A stretch of 64,000 nt of DNA from Anomaloglossus baeobatrachus (Eukaryota; Chordata; Amphibia; Anura; Aromobatidae), in contig NC_134354.1 in NCBI RefSeq assembly GCF_048569485.1, positions 453,943,807 through 454,007,806 on the forward strand. The letters run 5' to 3'. A program made the translations under genes and the position numbers. Shown piece by piece: positions 35,613 through 47,153 of the stretch (position 1 is the stretch's first letter; each line of letters starts with the position of its first letter). The notes under the pieces are model-generated. The model was given only the letters and a program-made list of their open reading frames with translations, searched no databases and had not been told where the DNA came from.

Positions 35613-36612
35613 CTGTACTCCTATATTTTCTGGATAGGGTTTATTCAGATATAAGGCTGTTGCCACAGCATTATACTGTATGTCTTATAGAAGGTGCTTT
35701 TTGGTTGGGACGTTGGATTTGTTAGTGAGCCTCAATGAACAGGAATATTCAAATGCATACGAGTTAGCTATTTAAGGGATTTTCCATCTTATAAAGTGAA
35801 GATGTCAGTAGGATATGCCATCATTTTATGATCTGAGAGTGTTTTAATCACTTGGATCCCACAGTTCATAAGAATAAAGTGTGTATTTGTTCATTGTTGC
35901 CCCTACACCCCACTTTGCAGGGAAGCTGCTACCAGTCCAGTTCTGCTGAATGGATCAGTGCTGCAGTTCCCCTGCACAGGTGGTGGCCAGGGTGCTATTT
36001 TGCAGGGAAAGACAGGAGAGGGGGCTGCTTCAGTCTCAACATCAGTAAGGATCCCAGAGGCAGCGTCCCCTGATATAATCTGTTGGATAGCGGTACCAAG
36101 AATCAGACATGGACTGATCCATCGTCCAAATATGCTGCACTATGTAAGGGAAGTATAGTATGGGGAGAGGTGTACTCTCCTATTTACCCCCCTATTTACC
36201 CAAACCATTTTGCCATTTGGGCTAAAACCAAGGATCATAAAATACACCTGAACTATAATATTAATTTATTCCCATACTAATGAGTCCAGTATTTTCATGA
36301 GCACATGCCCTCTGTCTCTCTTGTGCTGTCTGATCATTGAGCCTAGGTCCTTGCTGCAGCACTCAAGGAGTATTGTACGGTCGTCGTGACTAGTTACGAG
36401 TGAGCGTGTTAGGCACTGCTAGTTAGTCACTTGAACATCCGGGTACTCGCGGAGGAAGGCCAAGTACCACTGGTGCTCTGATATTTCGTCCGTGAAACAA
36501 TGACCACAATGCACAGGCTTGCTTCACTGCATGATATGTGCAGGCACCCCAGGCAGAGCCATTGCCAGTCTCTGAATGGTTCTCCTGAGGGATAGAACAA
36601 CATTCTCTGACA
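35613..36612. other. No gene recognised
   Basis: Mixed AT-rich intronic DNA. Nothing supported. Confidence 0.5.
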
Positions 36613-36955
36613 GGCTATGCGCCCACGATCAGGACCCGCTGCGGGGCTGAGAGTCCCCTCTGCAGGAGACCGCAGCTGGTCGTGCCCACGTTCGGGGCTT
36701 GGGGTGATTCGGTGTCTCGCTTGTCTTCTCCCTACGGAGGACACTTGCGACTCCACAGTGAAGAATTGACATGCTGCGGCCTCGGAAAGCCATACCATGT
36801 CAGTCTTCGCTGTGTGCTGCACACACAAAGTTGGCATGGGATTTCTAGACATCCTATCCATTGTGCTTGTACTGTACAGCACAGCGTTTTGTACGTAGCT
36901 GATGCATGCTGCATGCAAAACACTGTAAACACTGATAATGGGCACTCACCCTTAG
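36613..36955. mobile_element. Probable MITE group 4 copy
   Basis: Begins GGCTATGCGCCCACGATCAG and holds the group's central word GAATTGACATGCTGCGG at about 36769. The right end is uncertain (GGGCACTCACCC). The 172-codon - strand frame across it is accidental. Confidence 0.45.
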
Positions 36956-37094
36956 TGTAGCAAAAAAAAAAAACCACCTCCCTCCAGAAATGCTCTAGTT
37001 ATGGCTTGCTGTATGTGGGTGGAGAATCCAATAGGCCAATCATTGACTTTCCATAATGCTCACTGCTCATCTGCGCGTTTGACCTGCTCGAATC

Positions 37095-37286
37095 GATAAT
37101 ATAATATTACCAGTTATGTATATTAGATTTTATGACAGGGTGTTGATCCAGGGAACTAGTCTGATTGCCGTATGTGGAGTCAGGAAGGAATTTTTTTTCC
37201 CCATTGGAGCTTATTTGACACATTGGGTTTTTTTTGCCTTCCTCTGGATCAACATGTTAGGCTACGGGTTGAACTAGATGGACTTA
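37095..37286 (+). mobile_element. CR1/L2-like LINE 3' tail, split by a MITE
   Basis: The words TTGATCCAGGGAA, CAGGAAGGAATTTTTTT, TTGCCTTCCTCTGGATCAAC and GAACTAGATGGAC form the common 3' tail of this LINE type in amphibians and other vertebrates. The tail continues after the MITE at 37871 (CTCCCTTCAACCTTAAAAAC, ACTATGAAAC) to about 37900. Confidence 0.75.
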
Positions 37287-37867
37287 GGCGGGCTTTGCAC
37301 GCTGCGACATCGGTAACAATGTGTTACCGATGCTGCAGCGATAGTCCCGCCCCCGTCGCACGTGCAATATCTAGTGAAAGCTGCTGTAGCGATTATTATC
37401 GCTACGGCAGTTTCACATGCACATACCTGCCGTGCGACGTCCCTCTGGCTGGCGACCCGCCTCCTTCCTAAGGGGGCGGGTCGTGCGGCGTCACAGCGAC
37501 GTCACACGGCAGGCAGCCAATGGAAGTGGAGGGGCGGAGATGAGCAGGATGTAAACATCCCGCCCACCTCCGTCCTTCTCATTGCAGCCGGGAGGCAGGT
37601 AAGGTGAAGCTCCTCGCTCCTGCGGCTTCATACACAGCGATGTGTGCTGCCACAGGAGCGAGGAACAACATGACACCTGTCGCTGCACTGGCATTATGGA
37701 AATGTCGGAGGCTGCAGCGATGATACGATAAGGACGCTTTTGCGCTCGTTCATCGTATCAAAAAGGTTTTACACGTTGCGATATCGACTGTGACGCCGGA
37801 TGTGCGTCACTTTCGATTTGACCCCATCGACATCGCACGTGCAATGTCGCAACGTGCAAAGCCGCCC
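37287..37867. mobile_element. Dominant-family MITE, copy E (TTA duplication)
   Basis: Ends GGCGGGCTTTGCACGCTGCG and CGCAACGTGCAAAGCCGCCC, TTA at 37284-37286 and 37868-37870. CCAATGGAAG...GGGCGG core; outward donors CAGGTAAGG on + (GT at 37599) and CAGGTATG on - (GT at 37426-37425). Lies in nxn intron 1. Confidence 0.93.
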
Positions 37868-38098
37868 TTAGAGTCTCCCTTCAACCTTAAAAACTATGAA
37901 ACGAGCATTCAAGCATTGTAGTGCCCGCCCATCGCTAGTCATCACCATTGCTGTCAGCAAAACTGGGGGCAGCAATGGAAAGGAAGCTCTGATGCAGCAG
38001 GGGGCAAGTAAGATTTTAACTTATATTAACTTAACAAAAAGCAGGACTAAAATACTCAAAAAAAAAACCCTTTAACTGGGAAGTTGTGATAACTTAAT

Positions 38099-38331
38099 TA
38101 GGGATGAGGGAACAGCTTGGTTCGCCTAATGAGCATTTTGATGCTCTGATGCTTGGTACTTGTTTTCAGAGTACAATGGAAGTCAATGGGGAACTCGAGT
38201 ATTTTTCCGGAAATTCTTCCAGAAAAATGCTCATGTTCCCCAGTGACTTCCGTTATACTCTGTAAATGAGTACTGAGCGCTGTGAGCATCAAAATGCTCA
38301 TTAGGTACACCAAGTAATTCCCTCATCCCTA
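38099..38331. mobile_element. hAT-type foldback MITE
   Basis: Ends TAGGGATGAGGGAA and TTCCCTCATCCCTA. Flanks AACTTAAT and TTCTTAAT match in six of eight positions, as expected of an old 8-bp hAT duplication. GAGCATTTTGATGCTC and its inverted copy lie inside. Confidence 0.85.
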
Positions 38332-38417
38332 TTCTTAATGTCTGTTAGTTATGCAGCTCTATAATAATAGGGGAGATCAGATTATACTTGGGATCTGCTA
38401 CTTATACATAACTATTA

Positions 38418-38630
38418 GGCTATGTGCACACTAGAAAAAGGATTTTTCTTAAGAAATTTCTTAAGAAAATGTCTTGAGAGTGAAGGATTAGTGCACCTGT
38501 GTTAAAAAACGCACCAAAAACTCACCTGCGTTTTTACCGCGATGTGGTGCGTTTTTGGTGCGTTTTTACCGCTGGTTGCTCCCTGCGTTATTGTGCCATT
38601 ATCTGTGGTAACTAACGCAGTTAGCTGCGT

Positions 38631-38640
<10 letters not shown>
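38418..38640. mobile_element. MITE group 4, left part only
   Basis: TTA then GGCTATGTGCACACTAG. Repeated GCGTTTTTACCGC / GGTGCGTTTTT words follow until the sequence runs into the AT microsatellite. Right end lost. Confidence 0.6.
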
Positions 38641-38826
<186 letters not shown>

Positions 38827-39028
38827 TTACTGCAGGGTCCGCTCTGGGGGCAGGTGACAGCTGCGGGTGGCAGCGTTTGATCTCCTGCTCCCGCTCATAT
38901 AATATGCACAGCCGCTGTCCACATCAGCGTGGTGCTGGGGCAGCGGGGCATATTATATCTGCCTGCGCCCTCCTTTGATCGCACATGATCCCCCCTGTGT
39001 TAGATAAGGAAAGAGTGTTTTATTTTAT

Positions 39029-39345
39029 TATGGGCAGCAGCATGGGGGCATATCTAATACAGGGGAGATGTGCCATCTTTAGTGGTCATGGGCAGCACGC
39101 ATGGGGGGCATATCTAACACAGGGGAGATGTGCCATCTATAGTGGCCATGGACAGCACACATGGGGGGCATATCTAACACAGGGGAGATGTGCCATCTAT
39201 AGTGGCCATGGACAGCACACATGGGGGGCATATCTAACACAGGGGAGATGTGCCATCTATAGTGGCCATGGGCAGCACACATGGGGGGCATATCTAACAC
39301 AGGGGAGGTGTAACATCTATAGGGGCCATGGGCAGCACAGGGGGA
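39029..39345. repeat. 60-bp tandem repeat, about five units
   Basis: Unit starts GGGCAGCACACATGGGGGGC and ends AGTGGCCAT. Period exactly 60 bp, copies differing by a few bases. As 60 is a multiple of three, both strands show open frames with a 20-residue repeated peptide; there is no other sign of coding. Confidence 0.95.
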
Positions 39346-39582
39346 CGTGTCCCAGCACAAGGGGGCTATTTTCAATATAAGGGGGTCATATCCAGATTAA
39401 GGGGGGCTAATTTTAGGATGGGGGGCTATGAGGGACATATACCCTATATGATTTGTTAGACGGACACTGGCATTATAAGATGGACCCCATTTAACATTAA
39501 AAAAAAATAAATTCTCTTTTCCTTCACCAAATTTGGGGGTGCGTCTTATAATCAGGCGTCTTATAAAGCGAAAAATACGGTA
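39346..39582. mobile_element. End of a TACCGTAT-type element
   Basis: Read on the - strand it begins TACCGTATTTTTCGCTTTAT at 39582, with two AAGACGC words. The 60-bp array and the sequence back to 38820 may be its interior. The other end is probably lost in the microsatellite. Confidence 0.5.
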
Positions 39583-39589
39583 TTTTTTA

Positions 39590-40585
39590 TTTTTTTTTAT
39601 ACAGCAACCTAATTCAGAATACTAACCAATAAGAAGTACTGAAAATAACAAACAAAAGGAATAAATAAAAAGAATAAACTCAAGGAAGTGGTCCAAACAT
39701 ATAATAATTATAATAATTAATTTTATTCAGTTATGTAGCGCTATTAATCCCACAGCGCTTTACATACATTGGCAATATAGCATATAGAGAGGTATAATAG
39801 GTTTCCTGGGCATCTTAGATGTGGAATGAACATAGAATATGTGCTCATTCTCCTATTAACAGGTGTTTGCTTTTCATCCTTTTCTTCATGCTTTTTAGTG
39901 TGTATATATATTACTGTGTTTTTTGTGAGAATGCAAAATATATCCTTAGCAGGGCCGTGTAAATTGTGGTAATGTTAATTGGATGCTTTGCTGTAATTAT
40001 AATTTAATGTTTGCCCTTGATATTTATGCTGGCAGTGCTTGAAACAAGAAGCTCATACACAGACACTACTGACAATGCACAGACTATTACATTGAGCCTG
40101 TTTCAACATCATATTTTTTTTGTCTTCCTCTTTATAGTTGTCATCTGGAACTTTAAAAAAAATAAAAAAAAATGCATGTCCTTAGGATATGAGGATCTTG
40201 TGTGGCAATAACTTTAATGTGGTCAAGAAATAATATGTTTGGTTTGGTTTTTAAGAGCAGGAAAAGCTTTTTGCTCTCTCTGACACCAAGCTAGGACAAC
40301 TTAGTCTTATTTCAACTAGTAAATCAGATTATTCACCTTTGTGCACCAATATATTAAGGAAAAGCAGGGAAACTTTAGTTGCATGCAATATTTTTATGAA
40401 AGTATAGCTCTATTTGAAGGAACGCTGCATTTTTCATACAAGTTTCTAATGCTGTGTATGTATAGAAATCAGAAATGAGAATGCTAGAAATACTACTTTG
40501 TGGAGTGCATTCACCAAGATTATTCAGGCATATAATATTGATGACCTATCTTTGGGTGAAGGTCCCATACCCAGCACTCCCACTG
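39590..40585. other. No gene recognised
   Basis: AT-rich intronic DNA. A short tRNA-like or SINE structure was looked for around 39720-39790 (GTAGCGCTATTAATCC) but not supported. Confidence 0.5.
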
Positions 40586-41602
40586 CTCAGCTGTTGTTAG
40601 CTCCAGGTCAGCTGACACGCCCGCGACGAGGCCGTGGGGCAGTTCTTACCGGGCCGGTCCTTGTCTGGGGGGAGGGATGTCACGGCGGCAAGGCCCGGTT
40701 CTGTGACCCCGGTGGTATCGTTATAAAAAGGGGGTTATTTACAAGGGACGATGATAGTTATTCGTGACGCTACCTGTGGTACTCAGCCAGAGATAGCCGA
40801 TGCTGTGGGATGGGATCTCTGGGGCAGATGGTGACGCAGCTGAGTTGGTATAGCTCTCCACAGGTAGAGCTGGGCCCCAGGGCCAATGGAGGGTAGTAGT
40901 CGGTGATGGTGGGGGTTCAGGGCCACAGGCGAATAACAGAGCTATACAGGGATGCGGTCTCAAGGTTTTTACTCACTGTAGCAGGTTCCAAGGTAACACG
41001 ACTAGTCAGTGACCGCCTTTGGAGTACTGGGTTCCACTGTGATGGGCTCCAGTCGATCCCGGGTAGTTCGGAGGTCAAGATCGGTGCACCCTTCTTATGT
41101 TCCTTCCATGGTCGTCTTCCTGCACTGACTTCTCACCCTCCTGTCCCGCACCTATGCACACAGTGCTCTGAGCCGCTGTCCGCAGACCCTACAGGGTGGC
41201 TTGAAGCTCTGTCCCTTAGCCCTTTATGGTTACCTTCCAGCAGATTCGTGTGTGGAGTTGACTTCGGTACTAGCTGTATCCTTAGCATCCGGTTTTACTG
41301 GACAAGCATGTTGGTTCTTCTCCTCTAGGGACTGGATCCCCGTCTGCAGCCAAGTCACTCCACTGTCGTATGTGGAACGAGACCACGCAGTACCTCTGTG
41401 GCGACTGAAGCCTCAGGGGCGCCATACAGCCCTATGTAAAAATTGTAAGGAGCTGAGCAGCAAAGCTCTGTTCAGTGTGTAGCAGCCACTACTTTGTACT
41501 GCAGAGGAGCTTCTGGTTAGGAGTATAGGTGAGCTGTGCTGCTCAGCTCAGTTCATTGTTTACATCCAGGCACCAAACTAATAACAGCTGTTTAGTCCTG
41601 TG
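40586..41602. other. Unclassified GC-rich dispersed repeat
   Basis: GC-rich block from AGGTCAGCTGACACG to about 41430, containing TGTCACGGCGGCAAGG and GTGACGCTACCTGTGG. It looks like a repeat of retroelement leader or LTR type, but no terminal repeat or target duplication could be fixed. The open frames of 74-141 codons lack domains. Confidence 0.35.
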
Positions 41603-41605
41603 TAA

Positions 41606-42157
41606 GGGTACCGTCTCACTAAACAATGTACCAGCGAATTCCGACCACGATACGACCTGTTCAGGATTGCTGGTGCGTCACTACATGGTCGCTGGTGAGG
41701 TGTCAGTTAGGCAGATCTCACCAGCGACCAGCAACTCGTGTAACGATGCTACGCTTGGTAACCAGGGTACATATCGGGTAACTAAGCAAAGTGCTTTGCT
41801 TAGTTACCCGATATTTACCCTGGTTACCAGCATAAACCGCTTAGCGCTGGCTCCCTGCACACATAGCCAGGGTACACATCGGGTTACTAAGCAAAGGGCT
41901 TTGCTTAGTTACCCGATATTTACCCTGGCTACAGGGAGCTAAGCGGTGTATGCTGGTAACTCGCTGTGCAGCACAACCAGACCAACGAGCAAAAAATTAA
42001 CCAGAACAGTGTGTAACGGTCAGCGATTTTACAGCAGGGGCCAGGTCGCTGCTTAGTGTCACACACAGAGAGATCGCTAATGAGATCACTGGTTCGTCAC
42101 AAAATCTGTGACTCAGCAGCGATCTGGCTAGTGATATCACTATGTGAGAAGTACCCC
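41606..42157. mobile_element. MITE group 2, copy 2 (TAA duplication)
   Basis: Ends GGGTACCGTCTCACTAAACA and ATGTGAGAAGTACCCC, TAA at 41603-41605 and 42158-42160. Two tandem palindromic blocks, each of the form ATCGGGT...AAGCAAAG / CTTTGCTTAGTTACCCGAT, at about 41774-41815 and 41877-41918. Confidence 0.9.
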
Positions 42158-42160
42158 TAA

Positions 42161-42584
42161 GATCCCCACCAATCTGAGATTGATTGAGCTATCTTGAAGT
42201 TAAACCATTAAAGTGAGCCTGATGTGGCGTGTCACAGCCTTATCAGGTCTAGAGATCTTGGTTACAGAGCACCTAATAGTGACCAAATAGTTAGCAAACT
42301 ACAGATCCCACTCTTGCTAAAATCATCAACATATTTTCGTCTAACATATATGAATACAAAGTGACTTTAAAAGAAACTATAAAAAGATATTTTGGGAGAT
42401 TTGAACATCACTGAGCCATACAACATTGGTCTAGACTGTTTTTATATTGTTTAGATATTTTTTTTTTCCAAAATGCATAGTTTTAAATATAACATTTTAT
42501 TTGCATGATGTAATACAAAATTGTACTTGTTCATTATATATTTGTTCATTGATTTATTTCTTTTCCGTCTAGTCCTTAAATGTT
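42161..42584. other. No gene recognised
   Basis: AT-rich spacer without recognised repeats. Confidence 0.5.
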
Positions 42585-42587
42585 TTA

Positions 42588-43016
42588 GGCTATGTGCGCA
42601 CTAGAAATGTGAATTTTCTCAAGAAAATTTCTTGAGAAACTTCTGGGAGTGAAAGATTTCCGGACCTCCGGAAAAAATCCGCACCAATTCCGCATGCGGA
42701 TTAGCCACGGAATAGCCGCGAATTTGCCGCGATTTTTCGCGGGTGGTTCCCTGCGGATTTTGCAGGCTTTACTGCCGAAATCCGCAGGGTACCTGCGGAA
42801 AAGAATTGACATGCTCATTTTCTCAAAAAATTTTCTCGAGAAATTCTTCTCAAGGAAATTTCTTGAGAAAAATCCGCAGCGTGCGCACAGCTATTTTTTT
42901 TCTTATAGAATTTGCTGGGAAATGTCTGCACAAAGATTGCAGACATTTCTCAAGAAATTTCCGCTGCAAATCCGTGGGTAAATCTGCGGGTAAAACACAC
43001 TAGTGCGCACAGAGCC
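42588..43016. mobile_element. MITE group 4, complete copy
   Basis: Ends GGCTATGTGCGCACTAG and CTAGTGCGCACAGAGCC; TTA at 42585-42587 and TAA at 43017-43019. The interior is made of recurring short words (TTTCTTGAGAAA, TCCGCAG, GCGGATTT). Central word AAGAATTGACATGCT at about 42802. Confidence 0.88.
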
Positions 43017-43075
43017 TAATACTGGTTTCCCTCTACCTAATTCCTTTCCTTTTTTTTTTTTTTTTTTTTCTTTTT

Positions 43076-45896
43076 GGGTCATTCTACATCAAGTGGACCA
43101 GTTTTAAAAATCGTCCCCACTCGACCTTCTCTGATATTGCTGAAAATTTATAAGGATGTACATGTATGTTTGAAAACAGGTTCTGTAAATTTTTAGGGCC
43201 AGATCTCAAATACATTGAGCACTGTTGACCTTTCACTGGAGGCCCCCCCCAAGCCTGCGGCTTCAGCTAAGAGGATTTTGCAAACTTTGGCACATAGCCA
43301 TTAGAGTTCTATACTGGCTATGATGCTGAAATTTGGCATACTAGCTCAACCTTTGCTGCTAAACACGATACAATTATTACCGGCTATGACAAAACAATAT
43401 TTCGGCCGCAGATTTGTGTCAAAGTAGCTTGTAAAACTTGTTGCATAAAATTTATGCCTAACTTTGCCCATATATAACTCAAGACCAAAAACCAATAGTA
43501 ACTGGTGCTTTACCCTGTACACCAAATATCTACATGACTTTACATTGCTGCAATATCACGGTCGAAGCATATGTATTTGTGGAAATATTCACACCCACAT
43601 ATGATGACAAACTTAAAAAACCCGAATTTTACCTATTTTTAGGTCAAATTTCTCAAAAAGTGTACCCCTAAAATATATTAATTCTGATATCATTAGAAAG
43701 AGCACATTTTTCTCTACAAGGATTATTGTTTTTTGTTTTTTTTTTTTGCAGTCTCTCAGTTTAAGAAAAGAAAAATGCTACTGAACATGGTGTTATTTAT
43801 TAATACGCAATGAATGGTAACTGCACTATTCAAACCCTTGCGTTGGTCCATGGTGGTTATACCACAACCAATTCCCTAAGAATTGGTCTTATAATCCTAT
43901 TAAGAATTGTAATAATGCTGTCTTTCGAGAATTGGCAGCCCCATCGCCTAGAAGCCATGGCCGATAGCCATGCAAGACCAGCCGCGGGCGGTCTCTTTAT
44001 CGCAGGTTCCGAAGCCTGAGGGTGGGTGTCTTTGCCTAGGATCCAAGCCTAATATTGGGTATCTTTTGTTGGTTCCCAAGCCATAATGTTCAGTCTAAGT
44101 GGTCTGGAATTGTTGCTGAATTTGCAACATAATCGTTTCAGAGAAGCTGTATTGTCGGCCCATTGCTGTTGCAGCTGGTGCTGGAATTATTGCAATGATC
44201 GACTGCTCGGGAATCCAGCATGTATCATTTCTCACAGGCCAGTGAAAGAAGCTAGCTGGTCCATGAGGATGCATAAAATTTATTAATGCATCATGGTCGT
44301 CGACTGAAATTTCAGAAATATTTCCAATCCACCAGTTCCTATCGTAAATGCAGGAAATGTATTGCCCTGGCTGGAGGTTTGCAATTGGCACAAAAGGCAT
44401 TTCTGATCTGACAGATCTATCTACATGGGCAATGAAAGATGATGGGTCATATGACACCCTTGAAATGTAAAACTTGATTCCATGCAGTTGCTCGTTGCAA
44501 AAGTTGAATAAATCCACCTGGATCAGTATTTGGTTTTCAGTTGGGCGTTGAAGACTGGCACGAGCTGCCAACCTCTTTGCTGTCCCTCCAATCCCATCAC
44601 AGGGCGACTTTCCATGACTGGTACCGAAAAAATTCCATTCAGCGCTGATATTGAAATCAGCATTGTGGTGGCACAAGTTTGAGAAAATTTTTGAAATTTT
44701 TGTACTGGGCTGCAGATCCATCGCTGAAGTAGTGGATATGACGAATCCCATAGATGAGAGTCTTGAGATACTCCACAATTACTGTTAAGAAAGTGTGGAC
44801 TGCAACTGTGTCATGTCGTGAGCAATCACTGATTACTTATTATTAGTTATTATTATTAGTCAATAACTTTTCATAAATAAAAAGGTTTATAGGCTTTTGA
44901 TTATAATAGACATTGCTAGCAACAATACAACTCTAACATGTGATAAGAATCTCAAAATCAAACACAAAATCAATGCATTACGCGCATAAATAACACCATG
45001 TTCAGTGGCATTTTGCACGGCTATCGGCCATGGCTCCTAGGCGATGGGGCTGCCAATTCTCGAAAGACAGCATTATTACAATTCTTAATAGGATTATAAT
45101 ACCAATTCTTAGGGAATTGGTTGTGGTATAACCACCATGGACCAGCGCAAGGGTTTGAATAGTGCAGTTAGCATTCATTGCGTATTAATAAATAACACCA
45201 TGTTCAGTGGCATTTTTCTTTTCTTAAACTGAGAGACTCCAAAAAAAAAACCAATGATCCTTGTAGAGAAAAATGTGCTCTTTCTAATGATATCAGAATT
45301 AATATATTTTAGGGGTACCGTTTTTGAGAAATTTGACCTAAAAATAGGTAAAATTCGGGTTTTTTTTTAAGTTTGTCATCATATGTGGGTGTGAATATTT
45401 CCACAAATACATATGCTTTGACCGTGATATTGCAGCAATACAAAGTCATGTAGATGTTTGGTGTACAGGGTAAGGCACCAGTTACTATTGGTTTTTGGTC
45501 TTGAGTTATATATGGCAAAGTTAGGCATACATTTTATGCGAGGCGTTTTACAAGCTGCTTTGACACAAACTTGCGGCTGAAATATTGTTTTGTCATAGCC
45601 GGTGATAATTTTATCGTGTTTAGCAGCAAAAGTTGAGCTAGTATGCCAAATTTCAGCATCATAGCCAGTATAGAACTCTAATGGCTTTGTGCCAAAGTTT
45701 GCAAAATCCTCTTAGCTGAAGCCGCAGGCTTGGTGGACCCTCCAGTGAAAGGTCAACAGTGCCCAATGTATTTGAGATCTGGCCCTAAAAATTTACAGAA
45801 CCTCTTTTCAAACATACATGTACATCCTTATAAATTTTCAGCAAAATCGGAGAAGGTCGAGTGGGGACCACTGGTCCACTTGACATGGAATGACCC
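43076..45896 (-). mobile_element. 2.8-kb DNA transposon with ~0.9-kb terminal inverted repeats
   Basis: The left arm 43076-43975 (900 bp) is the inverted copy of the right arm 45013-45896 (884 bp), differing by scattered substitutions and small indels. Outer ends GGGTCATTCTACATCAAGTG and CACTTGACATGGAATGACCC. The spacer of about 1.04 kb holds one coding region on the - strand. The target duplication is hidden in T-rich flanks (CTTTTT / TTTTCT). The arms are non-coding. Superfamily not assigned. The well-matched arms and single coding break suggest it is not very old. Confidence 0.9.
44095..44836 (-). pseudogene. Putative transposase of the long-inverted-repeat element, one frameshift
   Basis: I do not recognise a named family. 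Visible blocks in order are: ISDCSRHDTVAVHTFL, YFSDGSAAQYKN, NLCHHNADF, AEWNFFGTSHGKSPCDGIGG and TAKRLAARASLQRPTENQI, then a C-terminal part with PFVPIANLQPGQYISC and NWWIGNI. From memory, proteins with the YFSDG...QYKN and SHGK.PCDG.GG blocks occur in many animal genomes as uncharacterised repeat-borne genes. The aspartates in ISD, YFSDG and PCDG are candidate metal-binding residues, by analogy with DDE enzymes; this is inference. One extra T in the run at about 44685 shifts the frame between QYKNFKNF and NLCHH. The upstream end is closed by a stop at 44837-44839, so the N-terminus is missing or spliced from elsewhere. Confidence 0.7.
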
Positions 45897-46083
45897 TTTT
45901 CTGTTATCCCCATATTTAAATATAAAAATATTTGAACTAAAGAGCTACGGTATTTACCGTATATACTTGAGTATAAGCCCACCCGAGTATAAGCCGAGGC
46001 CCCTAATTTTACCACAAAAAACTGGGAAAACTTATTGACTCTAGTATAAGCCTAGGGTGGGAAATGCAGCAGCTACAGGTAAA

Positions 46084-46870
46084 TCTAATATGTAAGCTGA
46101 ATGTGTATGTGTGTGTGTATGTCCGGGATTGGCATCCGCACCGTCGCAGCTACAGCCACAAAATTTTGCACACTCACACTTCTGGAACCCAAGAGCGTCA
46201 TAGGCTATGTTTTGAGGGGAAATTTTAACCCCGCTCTTTACAGTTATTTGCCAAAAAAGCTGCCTCCATTAAAGCGAATGGAGCTGGGAGCTGGGAGCCA
46301 CAGTGCAGCCAGAACTTCAGAAGAATGCGCAGCCACGCCCTTATATGGAATGTTGGCGTGTCACAATGCAGCCAGGGAAAGAAACAGACATAGACAGGGT
46401 AAGAGACAGACAAAGAGACAGACTGACAGGGGAAGAGAGAGACAGGGAAAGAGAGGGAAAGAGAGAGACAGGGAAAGAGAGGGAAAGAGACAGACAGGGA
46501 AAGAGAGAGACAGGTAAAGAGGCAGACAAAGAGACAGACACAGGGAAAGAGAGGGAAAGAGACAGACAGGGAAAGAGACAGACAGGGAAAGAGAGGGAAA
46601 GAGACAGAGAGGGAAAGAGACAGACAGGGAAAGAGAGGGAAAGAGACAGACAGGGAAAGAGAGGGAAAGAGACAGACAGGGAAAGTGACAGATAGATAGA
46701 CAGACAGGGAAAGTGACAGATAGATAGACAGACAGGGAAAGAGATTAAGACAGACGGGGAAAGAGACAGACGGGGAAAGAGACATTATAATTGCATTTAT
46801 ATCTATTTTTGTGGTTTCTATTTTGTTAACAGCAGTTATTAACCCGGGCGAAGCCGTGTAGCACAGCTAG
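46084..46870 (+). mobile_element. Non-autonomous Helitron
   Basis: 3' end: hairpin ACCCGGGCGAAGCCGTGT followed by AGCACAGCTAG, with host T next, as Helitrons insert between A and T and end in CTRR. 5' end placed at TCTAATATGTAAGCTG after host A (46083). The body carries TGTCCGGGATTGGCATCCGC, a head sequence I remember from many amphibian Helitrons. The GA-rich tandem block is inside. No helicase is encoded. Confidence 0.88.
46370..46785. repeat. GA-rich tandem repeat inside the Helitron
   Basis: Irregular units of GACAGACAGGGAAAGAGA and shorter variants. The long open frames on both strands (130-186 codons) are repeat artefacts. Confidence 0.95.
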
Positions 46871-47153
46871 TTTACAAATAAAACTGGATAATAATAAAAT
46901 GCAATGTACCCCATCCTTGCTTGCCCCTTGTAGCAATGTGCCCCATCCTTGTATGCCCATTGTATCATTGTCCGCTTGCCCCTTGTAGCAATGTCCCCCT
47001 GTAGTAATAAGCCCTCTAGTAATGTGCCCAATCCTTTAGTAATGTCCTCATTTAGGTCCCCTGCTTGTCCTCTACAGGTATTATGCCGTTCACATACACA
47101 AAAAAATAAATACAAATATTCTCACCTGTCGTCCGTTCCTGCGCATTCTCTTA

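Noticed and set aside
36427-36945. 172-codon - strand frame
   Set aside because: Spans a probable group 4 MITE and has no recognisable motif.
39029-39345. Open frames of 98-131 codons with a repeated 20-residue peptide
   Set aside because: The 60-bp period is a multiple of three, so frames stay open on both strands by construction; no start context, domain or splice signal.
46225-46785. 186-codon (-) and 130-codon (+) open frames
   Set aside because: Products of the GA-rich tandem repeat inside a Helitron; low-complexity Ser/Leu/Val or Arg/Glu/Lys peptides.
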